NCBI GenBank assembly: GCA_963667075.1
Contig: OY762938.1
Location: 1,860,001 to 1,924,000, forward strand
Source of the DNA: G963667075 sp963667075
GTDB lineage: Bacteria; Pseudomonadota; Alphaproteobacteria; Micavibrionales; Micavibrionaceae
DNA length: 64,000 nt
Direction of reading: 5' to 3'
How positions within the stretch are numbered: position 1 is the stretch's first letter; every line of letters starts with the position of its first letter. Positions 31,755 through 39,437 of the stretch are shown one piece after another. The translations under genes and the position numbers were made by a program. The notes beneath the pieces were generated by a model. That model was not told the DNA's origin, ran no database searches, and saw only the letters and a list, made by a program, of their open reading frames with translations.

Positions 31755-33197
31755 ATGCCTATATCATTCCCCTTGTTCCTCTCTTTTTGGAACAAGATGC
31801 AGGGACTCTCGACGCCGGATGTGCATTTTCGGATTGCGGGATGGCTGGAGGCACGCTGGGAGAAGGGGGATCGGCAGCTTCTTTTAATGGCGTTTCGGTC
31901 TTGCGGGAAATCAACGCTGGTGGGGCTGTTTTGTGCGTGGCTGTTTTTTAAAGACCCGAATTTGCGGATATTGGTGCTGGCGGCGGATTTGCAGCTCGCG
32001 TTAAAAATGGTGCGGAATGTGAAGCGGATTATTGAACGTCATCCACTCACCGCACATCTAAAGCCAGAGAAAATTGATCAGTGGGGGAATGAACGTTTTA
32101 CCCTGAACAGACCGCTTGAGCTGCGCGATCCGTCGATGCTGGCCCGCGGGATTAGTGCGAATATCACAGGCAGCCGGGCCGATATCGTCATATGCGATGA
32201 CGTGGAGGTGCCCAATACCTGCGATACGGTGAACAAGCGGGAAGATTTGCGGGATCGGTTAAGTGAGATTGATTATGTGCTAGTACCGGGCGGTACGCAG
32301 CTTTATGTCGGTACGCCGCATACTTACTTTACGATTTACGCAAAAACTCCCCGCAAGGAAACCGGGGAGGAGACGATCTTCTTAAATGGCTTTAAACGGT
32401 TGAAAGTTCCCATCCTTGATGAGCAGGGCAAGAGCGTGTGGCCGGACCGGTTTTCGCTGTCTGATATTGAACGCATGAAAGCGCATACCGGACCAAATAA
32501 GTTCAACAGTCAGATGATGCTGGAACCGGTGAATATTGCGCAAGGACGATTAAATCCAGAGCATTTGTGCTTTTATGAGGATGAACTCTCGTTCAGGCAG
32601 GTACAGGGGCAAACACAGTGGTTTCTGTGTGGTAAAAGAATAACGGGGGCGAGTGCCTGGTGGGATCCTTCTTTTGGCAAAAAAGGCGGGGATGGCAGCG
32701 TGCTGGCCTGTCTTTTTGTAGATGAGCAAGGGCAGTTTTATTTGCACAGGCTCTTATATCTCACGGTGGCACCTGATGATGAAAAAGACGAAGCCACGCA
32801 GCAATGTGAAGCGGTCGCGAGGATGCTGAAAAGCCTTTATATTCCTTCGTTATCGCTGGAAATTAACGGGATTGGGCGTTTTCTGCCCTCTATTTTAAGA
32901 AAGACGCTGACCACGCAAAAAGCCCGCGTGCGTGTGAATGAAATATCTCAGACCCGACCAAAGGCTTTGCGGATATTGGAAGCCTTTGATGCGGTCCTTG
33001 CGGCACGTGCGCTTTATGTGCATAAAAGCGTGCAAAAGACACCTTTTATCATGGAAATGCAGGAATGGCAGCCTGATGCCGGCGGCTCCCATGATGATGG
33101 CCTTGATGCTGTAGCGGGGGCCTTGTCACAAAACCCTGTACGCTTTGGCGGTGGCGGTGGCGGACAACAATCTTATAAAGCAAAGACTGTATTATAA
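31755..33197 (+). CDS. Terminase large subunit
   Basis: The packaging motor: an ATPase plus nuclease. The 480-residue protein has a Walker A-like loop in LLMAFRSCGKSTLVGLF, a Walker B acid pair in ADIVICDDVEVP, and a coupling region VLVPGGTQLYVGTPHTY. The nuclease half shows the three acidic sites of RNase H-like terminases: the aspartate in WWDPSFGKKGGDGS, the glutamate in LSLEINGIGRF and the aspartate in SHDDGLDAVAG. All key residues are present, so it could still package DNA. AAAAGGAAAA precedes the start. The gene lies after the tail genes, as in T7-like phages. Confidence 0.93.
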   Translation: MPISFPLFLSFWNKMQGLSTPDVHFRIAGWLEARWEKGDRQLLLMAFRSCGKSTLVGLFCAWLFFKDPNLRILVLAADLQLALKMVRNVKRIIERHPLTAHLKPEKIDQWGNERFTLNRPLELRDPSMLARGISANITGSRADIVICDDVEVPNTCDTVNKREDLRDRLSEIDYVLVPGGTQLYVGTPHTYFTIYAKTPRKETGEETIFLNGFKRLKVPILDEQGKSVWPDRFSLSDIERMKAHTGPNKFNSQMMLEPVNIAQGRLNPEHLCFYEDELSFRQVQGQTQWFLCGKRITGASAWWDPSFGKKGGDGSVLACLFVDEQGQFYLHRLLYLTVAPDDEKDEATQQCEAVARMLKSLYIPSLSLEINGIGRFLPSILRKTLTTQKARVRVNEISQTRPKALRILEAFDAVLAARALYVHKSVQKTPFIMEMQEWQPDAGGSHDDGLDAVAGALSQNPVRFGGGGGGQQSYKAKTVL

Positions 33198-33204
33198 AAA
33201 CAAT

Positions 33205-33303
33205 CGAGCGACGGCGAAGGCAGCCGTTAGGCCGGAAGCCTGCCCAAAGATTTCATGGGCGTTTGAACGCTTTTTTCATTGCAAATGAAGAAACGGTATT
33301 TAA
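33205..33303. repeat. Dispersed repeat (family R4)
   Basis: GAGCGACGGCGAAGGCAGCC, then CGTTTGAACGCTTTTTTCAT and AAATGAAGAAACGGTAT. This is a diverged relative of the units inside the gene at 19074-19676. It fills the gap after the terminase gene. Confidence 0.75.
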
Positions 33304-33315
33304 GGAGACATAACA

Positions 33316-33594
33316 ATGAATATTGACCCGTTGTGGTGGATCACGGTTGTAGATCTGCCTGCTATGGCTGGTTTGTTCTGGTTGATCTGGCGGACGCGAA
33401 GAGATGCAGAAGACGAAAACGATCGGATTCGAGACATTTTGGCGTCGTATAAGCTGGATGTGGCAGAACGCTATGCCCAGAACAGTGATCTTCAGGCACT
33501 GGAAAAACGCCTCACCAGCCACTTGCTTCGGATAGAGGCAAAGCTGGATGTGACGGCCCTCAAAGCCGAGGCGTTGCAGGCCCGTACGAAGTAA
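33316..33594 (+). CDS. Membrane-anchored coiled-coil protein, spanin-like
   Basis: A 92-residue protein with one N-terminal membrane segment (WWITVVDLPAMAGLFWLIW) followed by a charged helix likely to form a coiled coil up to the C-terminus (LEKRLTSHLLRIEAKLDVTA). This layout, next to lysin and holin genes, fits an inner-membrane spanin or another lysis accessory protein. No lipoprotein partner is seen overlapping it, so the call is tentative. AAGGAGACA precedes its ATG. Confidence 0.6.
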   Translation: MNIDPLWWITVVDLPAMAGLFWLIWRTRRDAEDENDRIRDILASYKLDVAERYAQNSDLQALEKRLTSHLLRIEAKLDVTALKAEALQARTK

Positions 33595-33611
33595 ATTAAG
33601 TGAAAAAAAAG

Positions 33612-33725
33612 ATGTCATCCCCGCGGCATGGCAAAGCCCATGCACAAACAGCGGGGAGCCAGTAAAGAGCGCAAGCCTGGCCTGCACACATATCATGCTG
33701 GATACCCGATCAAGTCGGGTATGAC
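33612..33725. repeat. Composite palindromic repeat (family R2) before the lysin gene
   Basis: GTCATCCCCGCGGCATGGCA with the CATGC arm, then GGATACCCGATCAAGTCGGG and TATGACG. Nearly the same sequence and orientation as the copy at 24384. Confidence 0.9.
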
Positions 33726-33758
33726 GAAAGGGTTTTAATAAAAAGGAACTTTAAAATC

Positions 33759-34241
33759 ATGACAATCCAAAAGAAACTCACCCCTTTGAAAACTGTACCA
33801 AAAGACAAAGCGCATGCGGCAGCTTTTTACAGGGAAATGGAAATTGACACGCTCGCCCGTACCCTGTGGGGGGAAGCACGCGGGGAAGGGGTAAAAGGGA
33901 TGGAGGCCGTTGCTTGTGTTATTTTAAACCGTGTCGCGGTCTCAAAAGATTTAGGCCGTTACTGGTGGGGGAATACCATCATTCAGGTCTGCCAGAAACC
34001 CTATCAGTTTAGCTGCTGGAATAAACGGGACCCGAATTATCCAAAGCTGATCACCGTAGATGCTAAAGACCTCCATTTTGCCAGTGCATTGCGGATTGCA
34101 CGCCGCGCTGTGGTGGGGGTGCTAAAGGATGCAACAAAGGGCGCAACCCATTATCACGCTTTCGGCATATCTCCGAACTGGGCCAGAAAAGAGTATCTGT
34201 GCGCCCAAATCGGCCATCATAAATTTTATAAATTGATATAG
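33759..34241 (+). CDS. Cell wall hydrolase (SleB-type endolysin)
   Basis: A 160-residue lytic enzyme of the SleB/hydrolase-2 family, which cleaves the peptidoglycan glycan strand. Characteristic segments are LARTLWGEARGEGVKGMEAV with the catalytic glutamate, VACVILNRV, QFSCWNKRDPN and KGATHYHAFGISPNWAR. No signal peptide, so release would depend on the holin nearby. The stop codon TAG at 34239-34241 is part of the tip of a MITE-like fragment starting at about 34236, so the original 3' end was probably replaced by that insertion. A similar enzyme is used for release in known gene transfer agents. Confidence 0.88.
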   Translation: MTIQKKLTPLKTVPKDKAHAAAFYREMEIDTLARTLWGEARGEGVKGMEAVACVILNRVAVSKDLGRYWWGNTIIQVCQKPYQFSCWNKRDPNYPKLITVDAKDLHFASALRIARRAVVGVLKDATKGATHYHAFGISPNWARKEYLCAQIGHHKFYKLI

Positions 34242-34340
34242 AAGCCTTTCGCAAAAGTGCTAATTAGTGCCTTCCCCGCGAAGGCGGGGATCTTTAGCCT
34301 GTTGATTTCAAAAGATTTCCGCCTGCGCCTGCGTGTGATC
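34236..34340. repeat. Partial MITE-like element (family R5)
   Basis: TATAGAAGCCTTTCGCAAAA and GCCTTCCCCGCGAAGGCGGG with GATCTTTAGCC match the left part of the complete copies at 54092 and 62949. The right half is missing. Its left tip supplies the stop codon of the lysin gene. Confidence 0.8.
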
Positions 34341-34350
34341 ATTTTATTTC

Positions 34351-34425
34351 ACCACAGAGAACACAGAGTGCACAGAGGTTTTTCTTCTTGAAAGAAGCCC
34401 TGTGCACTCTGTGTTCTTATGTGGT
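34351..34425. repeat. CACAGAG-type palindromic repeat (family R1)
   Basis: ACCACAGAGAACACAGAGTG pairs with CACTCTGTGTTCTTATGTGG on the far side of a T-rich loop. Upstream of the holin gene; lies inside the non-coding extension of its frame. Confidence 0.88.
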
Positions 34426-34455
34426 TTTTCATTTTTAAATTATAGGAGAAAAACA

Positions 34456-35028
34456 ATGGCAATACCTGCAGTATTGGCAGAAATCGGCTTGCCTGTGTTG
34501 GTGCGTGCGGTGTCTGCGGCTTTGCAAAATATGGATCATCCGGCGGCAAAGGGGGCAGGTGAGGCTCTTGGTGGTCTGGAAGAGGCTCTGGCCAAGAAGG
34601 AACTCTCCGCAGAAGAACTGGAAGAAGCGAACCGTCATATGGAGACGCTCGCCGCGCTTGAGTCAAAAGAGCTGCAAACGAACATCTCCGAGATTAACCA
34701 GTCTTTGCGGGAAGAGGTGAGCTCGGATGATATCTATGTTCGGCGTATGCGCCCTACATTCGGGTATCTGATGGCCTTGAGCTGGGCGGCGCAGATGTTT
34801 GGGCTGGCCTATGTGATCATATTTCAGACCAGCGAGGCTCATCTGGTTCTGCAGGCCATGGAGTCCTTAGGGACGATCTGGGCGGTGGGCTTATCTGTGC
34901 TCGGCATTTACGTCTACAAACGCAGCGAAGATAAAAAACTGATGGGGCAAGGAACGTCCTTATTATCCTCTATTTTCAAAAAAGAGGATACGGAAATAGA
35001 ACAGTCTGCGCCAGTGTATAATGATTAA
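34456..35028 (+). CDS. 3TM holin of the gene-transfer-agent type
   Basis: A 190-residue protein of the family described as 'holin of 3TMs, for gene-transfer release'. Its N-terminal 100 residues are soluble and helical. Then comes the family signature YVRRMRPTFGYLMALSWAAQ, two or three membrane segments, and GIYVYKRSEDKK. The ATG at 34456 follows TAGGAGAAA; the frame open from 34402 is repeat-derived. Holins let the endolysin reach the wall at release; the gene is beside the lysin gene. The family also occurs in ordinary prophages, so it supports but does not prove gene transfer. Confidence 0.88.
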   Translation: MAIPAVLAEIGLPVLVRAVSAALQNMDHPAAKGAGEALGGLEEALAKKELSAEELEEANRHMETLAALESKELQTNISEINQSLREEVSSDDIYVRRMRPTFGYLMALSWAAQMFGLAYVIIFQTSEAHLVLQAMESLGTIWAVGLSVLGIYVYKRSEDKKLMGQGTSLLSSIFKKEDTEIEQSAPVYND

Positions 35029-35031
35029 AGA

Positions 35032-35059
35032 TTGACAGTTATGTAAAAATATATAAATT
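35032..35059 (+). promoter_or_regulatory. Conserved promoter of the paralogue array, copy 1
   Basis: TTGACA at 35032-35037, 16-base spacer starting GTTATGTAAAA, and TAAATT at 35054-35059. The same arrangement, with TTATGT-like spacer start, occurs before three of the other four paralogues (36082, 37240, 39362). Confidence 0.6.
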
Positions 35060-35102
35060 AGGCTTGAATCATACAAACGCTTAAAGTGCACAGAGGGGTT
35101 TC

Positions 35103-36065
35103 ATGTCATTAAAATCAATTCTTTTAGAATATAAAATCAACCGGATGGCAAAAAAATATGAGCCTACACTTATTACGAAGTATGTGTCGGATCTTTCCGA
35201 GCTGTTATCAGCCAAAAAGATTAAATCATTTGATAAAGCGCAACAGGATGTGCTTGCCAGAAAAGTATTAGAGACAACAGATATATATCCGGTAACTATG
35301 TTGCTTAGTTGCGGCCTTGATCAGGAAATTCTGGAGAAATATTTTCCAGAGATCAAAGAAAGAATAAAAGATATAGAACCGGAACACTTTCTTTCGGAAT
35401 ATATTTTTCATGTATCTAAAGGAGATCATTCAACAAGAGATATGACGGTACCGTTTCTGGACCTGCTGGAAAATAATCTGGCAAAGGTATCAGGTGAAAA
35501 GGCCTTTCATACAGTGGATACCCTGTTTTATTCTTACAAGGGGGACGATAAGGCCTCTGCAGACAAGGTTAAAAGCTTGTATATGAGCGCAGCAGAACGC
35601 TTTTTGGAAGAAGAACCGGAGAGGGCTGTTTCTTATATCGTGAATATTCTTCTTAACGATATAAGTCGTTCATCGCCTTTCGGTTATGCTGTTTTAAAAG
35701 ATGTTGTCGGACAAGTTATCGCTCCATCTATAAAAGGTAATAAAACCGTAGCGGCTCATTTAGGCGTTATTATAGAAAAGAAGGGGATCGTTGTTGATGG
35801 CTTTAATGAGACTTTTGCTGACGCGGTAAAAACGCTCAAAGAAGAATGGAACGCTTCTATAATGTCTGCACAGCAAGCGATAACCGGTCTTAAAGTTGAT
35901 CTGAGGGCTGCTCAAGACATCTTGGGAGAAAGAAGAAAATGTTTAACAAACAGTGGTTTATATGATTCTTTTGTTACAGCTGTAAAAGAGGCTGGAACAG
36001 AGGGCTTTTTTCTACAGTCAGCAAAAACCAGCCCTGCGCCCGGTACTGTGCCGAAGGCTCCTTAA
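35103..36065 (+). CDS. Unknown 320-aa protein, paralogue 1 of the tandem array
   Basis: I do not recognise this family. It is soluble, with no signal peptide or membrane segment, and is mostly helical. Features shared with its neighbours: a start like MSLKS, a segment FDKAQQDVLARKVLETT, CGLDQEILEKYFPEIKER, a hydrophobic block around residues 120-160 and, near residue 240, EKKGIVVDGFNETFADAV followed by a coiled coil with QDILGERRKCLTNSGLYDSF. It follows the holin by 74 bases but has its own promoter, so it may be cargo of the phage-type locus or unrelated to it. Confidence 0.75.
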   Translation: MSLKSILLEYKINRMAKKYEPTLITKYVSDLSELLSAKKIKSFDKAQQDVLARKVLETTDIYPVTMLLSCGLDQEILEKYFPEIKERIKDIEPEHFLSEYIFHVSKGDHSTRDMTVPFLDLLENNLAKVSGEKAFHTVDTLFYSYKGDDKASADKVKSLYMSAAERFLEEEPERAVSYIVNILLNDISRSSPFGYAVLKDVVGQVIAPSIKGNKTVAAHLGVIIEKKGIVVDGFNETFADAVKTLKEEWNASIMSAQQAITGLKVDLRAAQDILGERRKCLTNSGLYDSFVTAVKEAGTEGFFLQSAKTSPAPGTVPKAP

Positions 36066-36081
36066 CGGAATAATTTTAAAG

Positions 36082-36109
36082 TTGACTATTATGTAAAGAT
36101 GCATTAAAA
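36082..36109 (+). promoter_or_regulatory. Conserved promoter of the paralogue array, copy 2
   Basis: TTGACT at 36082-36087, 16-base spacer ATTATGTAAAGATGCA, TTAAAA at 36104-36109. Matches copies at 35032 and 39362. Confidence 0.65.
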
Positions 36110-36157
36110 GTCCTGTTTAAATCTTAGAAAAACACAGATCTTACAGGAGCATTCATT

Positions 36158-37210
36158 ATGTCGTGGCAGTCATTCCTTTTGAAACAGAAATTCAAATGGC
36201 TTAAATTGAAGCTTTCTGTCGGAAATTCTGTGCCTTCGGATTACGGCGTTGCTGTTCGTGGTATGTTATCAAAAGACGATTTTCCCGATATAGAGCGACA
36301 GGATTTGCTGGCTCAGGAAGTATTAGCCTCAACAAAAGATGTAAATTCAGCGATTGATCTCCTGAATAGCGGCTTTGATCAAAATGTTTTAGAGAGGTAT
36401 CTTCCGCTGGTCATAGAGAGAATAGAAGCACAAGACTCCAAAGACATTCTTAAAAGATTTTTAGTAATGCCTGGTGCTTTTGAGGACTATCCGGAAAAAA
36501 ATGTCGCTGTACAGATGATGGCGGTGCTGGAAAATAGTCTGAAAGAAGCCGATACGCTTCAGGCTTTTGCTGTTGTGGATACTTTATTAAAAGGATATGA
36601 GGCCGAACCAAAGTCGCTGCTTTTCAATAAATTCAGCGTTCAGCCTAAAATAAATAAATTTAGACACCTGCATAAAGAGATTATTGCACGTCTTTTGGAA
36701 GAAAAAACACCTGTAGGGCTGAATACAGTCATTTCTGTTTTTGATCCGACTGATGTGCGTGTGGAAAATGCGTCTCCAGAAAATAGCGTTGTCACGGGCG
36801 TTCTGCATCGTTCTCATGCTGATGATCATCTGGAAGATATTGCGGAGACACTTGTTTTTCCTTTTGTAAAAAATAATAAAAGTGCGGCGGTCTTCTTTCA
36901 GGTTCTTTTGGAAAAAAGAGATCTTTTGGTTGAAGACGCTGAAATGACTTTTGGCTCGTCAGCTAGAGAACTTCTTAGAGCATGGGAAGGGGTTGTAGCA
37001 GATACACAGGGAAGAATTTTTCAGTTGAGACAGTCATTAGCGGATGAAGAAGATAGACTGGTGTTAGCGCAAAGCCGTTTGAACATAGACAGTTTAAAGG
37101 CAAATTTCGTTGCCGCGGCAGAAAAATGCAAAAGACCGCATTTTTCTACAGATCATATAAGAGGTTGTTCTTCTTTCGGAGAGAAGCAAGAGCTTTCGTT
37201 CAAGAAGTAA
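36158..37210 (+). CDS. Unknown 350-aa protein, paralogue 2 of the tandem array
   Basis: A member of the same family as 35103-36065, but of a second subgroup together with the broken copy downstream: both begin MSWQSF/MSWKAF. Shared blocks are LLNSGFDQNVLERYLPLVIE, FEDYPEKNVAVQMM, AFAVVDTLLKGYEAE and LLEKRDLLVEDAEMTFG, with a C-terminal coiled coil ending in a lysine-rich tail. It is 30 residues longer than paralogues 1, 4 and 5 because of an insertion around residues 205-220. TTACAGGAG precedes the ATG. Function unknown. Confidence 0.75.
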   Translation: MSWQSFLLKQKFKWLKLKLSVGNSVPSDYGVAVRGMLSKDDFPDIERQDLLAQEVLASTKDVNSAIDLLNSGFDQNVLERYLPLVIERIEAQDSKDILKRFLVMPGAFEDYPEKNVAVQMMAVLENSLKEADTLQAFAVVDTLLKGYEAEPKSLLFNKFSVQPKINKFRHLHKEIIARLLEEKTPVGLNTVISVFDPTDVRVENASPENSVVTGVLHRSHADDHLEDIAETLVFPFVKNNKSAAVFFQVLLEKRDLLVEDAEMTFGSSARELLRAWEGVVADTQGRIFQLRQSLADEEDRLVLAQSRLNIDSLKANFVAAAEKCKRPHFSTDHIRGCSSFGEKQELSFKK

Positions 37211-37239
37211 ATTCATTTTTTGCCATAAGGTGTAAAAAC

Positions 37240-37267
37240 TTGATTATTATATGAATGTTCTTTAAAA
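37240..37267 (+). promoter_or_regulatory. Conserved promoter of the paralogue array, copy 3
   Basis: TTGATT at 37240-37245, 16-base spacer ATTATATGAATGTTCT, TTAAAA at 37262-37267. The most diverged copy, upstream of the broken paralogue. Confidence 0.55.
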
Positions 37268-37318
37268 GTTGCATTCTAAATTACATAAAAAATTTAAAAT
37301 CAGATAGAGGTGTTTATT

Positions 37319-38306
37319 ATGTCGTGGAAAGCTTTCTTTTTAGAGAAAAAGTTGAATGCTTTAAAAAAAGCTAGGAATGTTTAATTATAAGACAGCTATT
37401 TCTGCCCCCATTATCAATGGAGGCACATTCGTTTGACCGACATCAGCAGGATGTTATCGTTTGTGAAGCTTTGGCGTCAAAAGACGGTATAGATCCGGTT
37501 ATTGATATCTTTAAGTCTAATTTTGATCGGAATATTTTGGATAAACATTTTCTAGAAATGAAAAAAAGAATAGAGGCGCTCGTCCTTGCTCCTAACGATA
37601 TGCTCGATGCGCTTAAGAAGGTGCCTGACCTTTATGAAGGGTATCCGGAAAGAGAGACTGCCGCACAGGCTATGTTTTTTCTGGAGCAGAGTCTGGAAAA
37701 AGGGAGCACCGTTAAAGCCTTCGGTGTCGTGGATACTTTGTTGAAAGTGTATGATAGAAAAAAGTGGCGCTATCACCTTTAAATAAATTCAGAGACCTGC
37801 ATAAACAGGCCATTGGCGGTCTTTTAAACGAAAAGACGGCAGAAGGGCTGGAAACCGTCTTTTCTGTTTTTGATCCTATTTGTTTGATTTATAAGGGGCC
37901 CCGTACGTCTTTTTCTCAGCCTTACGATAAAGATTATCTTCAAGACTTGGCCGAGACGGTTGTTTTTCCTGCTGTAAAAGATGATACGGAAACGGCAGTT
38001 TATTTTCAGATGCTTTTGGAAAAAAGAGGAATTGTGGTTAATGCGTCTCAGGAAAAATTTGCAGGAGCGGCTAAAGACCTGCGCGATGCATGGTCTGCTT
38101 GCCTCGCTATTGATGCAGATAGATTAAAGCATATGGAAAAAAAAGTTCAAGAACTTAGAGGTAAAGTAAGAAGCGAAGAGTGGCGTATGACAGAGCCTGC
38201 TTTAAAAAGTTTTTTTGTTAAGGCTGCGCAAAAGGCTGCAAAAGAGAGGCCTTCAACGCAAGACCCAATAAAAAGTGAAACGTTTCAGTGTTGTGTACTG
38301 AAATAA
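37319..38306 (+). pseudogene. Paralogue 3 of the tandem array, broken by two frame lesions
   Basis: The gene starts at the ATG at 37319 (MSWKAFFLEKKLNALKKARN) and hits a stop at about 37382. Homology to paralogue 2 resumes in another frame from about 37417 (FDRHQQDVIVCEALASKDGI and GYPERETAAQA), which ends at 37782. It resumes in a third frame from about 37764 (NKFRDLHKQAIGGLLNEKTA) to 38306. The second lesion falls at the A6 run 37758-37763. The pieces may still be expressed, but the full-length protein is not. Confidence 0.82.
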
Positions 38307-38342
38307 ATTATAAGAACTTAAATTTTACAACGGAGGTCGTAA

Positions 38343-39305
38343 ATGTCAATCAAATCAGTTTATTTAGGTTTGGCAATGGGGGGATGGGAAAGAGAATATG
38401 GGCAGGATACGCAAAATTTTGCTGTTTCTCTTTCTGAGCTTTTATCGGAAAAGAAAGGGAGATTGGATAAAGATGAACAGGGTCTGATTGTCACAAAAAT
38501 ATTGGAAAAAACGGTGGGGCCATATCCGCTGATGACCTTGCTTGATGGTTGTCTGGATCAAGATGTTCTGGAACAACATTTTCCGCAGATCAAAGAAAAA
38601 ATGGAAGCGTTGAAGCCCAGGCTCTTACTTGAGCAGCTGCCTCATTATAACATTCATAAAGGCTATCCCGAGAACGACACAGCGGTACAGCTTGTTGATT
38701 TGCTGGAAGATACTCTGGCAAAGGTTGATGCGCCTACGGCTTTGCGGGCGGTTAGTCTCGTGTTATATCGCTATGATGGTGCAGAAGAAGGCTTTCAGGA
38801 TAAAGCAAAAATATTATACGGGAATGTGATAAATCGTATTCTGGAGGAAAAGCCGGAAACCGCTATTTCAGATATTGCCTCTACTTTTTTTGAGATTAAC
38901 ATCTATTCCTCTGATTACGGTAGAGCACTTTTGAAAGAGGTTGCTACGCAGGTTATCATTCCTTGTGTAAAAGGTTATAAAGATGCCGCCGCGCATTTTA
39001 ATATGATTCTGGAGAAAAGCGGGATCTTTGTTGAAGGCTTTAGTGATAAATTCGCCAGTGCGACAGGAAGGCTTCGAGATGAATGGATATTGTCTATCGC
39101 CACAGCAGAGAGAACAGTGACTTCGCTGGAAAAATTGTTGGACGCCGCTCAAAGGGATTTGGAAGAAGAAAGAAAGCTTTTAACAAATGCTGGTTTATAT
39201 GAGTCTTTCGCGACTGCCGTTCAAGAATCAAGAACAGAAGGAACGGGCACATCTTCAACAAGAAAGAAAACCCTGCCAAAGTTCGATCTGAAAGGGCTTT
39301 GTTAA
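38343..39305 (+). CDS. Unknown 320-aa protein, paralogue 4 of the tandem array
   Basis: Same length and plan as paralogues 1 and 5: start MSIKSVYLGLAM, LDKDEQGLIVTKILEKT, GCLDQDVLEQHFPQIKEKME, IHKGYPENDTAVQLVDLLED and EKSGIFVEGFSDKFASATGR, then the coiled coil with EEERKLLTNAGLYESFATAV. It starts 36 bases after the broken copy and is the only one without the conserved promoter, so it may depend on transcription from upstream. CGGAGGTCG precedes the ATG. Function unknown. Confidence 0.75.
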   Translation: MSIKSVYLGLAMGGWEREYGQDTQNFAVSLSELLSEKKGRLDKDEQGLIVTKILEKTVGPYPLMTLLDGCLDQDVLEQHFPQIKEKMEALKPRLLLEQLPHYNIHKGYPENDTAVQLVDLLEDTLAKVDAPTALRAVSLVLYRYDGAEEGFQDKAKILYGNVINRILEEKPETAISDIASTFFEINIYSSDYGRALLKEVATQVIIPCVKGYKDAAAHFNMILEKSGIFVEGFSDKFASATGRLRDEWILSIATAERTVTSLEKLLDAAQRDLEEERKLLTNAGLYESFATAVQESRTEGTGTSSTRKKTLPKFDLKGLC

Positions 39306-39361
39306 GTATAGAGATCTCCGGCCAAGGCGTTTATGCGCCTTGGTATGCGATTTATAGAGGG

Positions 39362-39389
39362 TTGACAATTATGTGAAAACTTATTAAAA
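39362..39389 (+). promoter_or_regulatory. Conserved promoter of the paralogue array, copy 4
   Basis: TTGACA at 39362-39367, 16-base spacer ATTATGTGAAAACTTA, TTAAAA at 39384-39389. Confidence 0.65.
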
Positions 39390-39437
39390 CCTCTGTTTGA
39401 AATAGATCATACTTTAGTATTACAGGGGAGGTAACTA

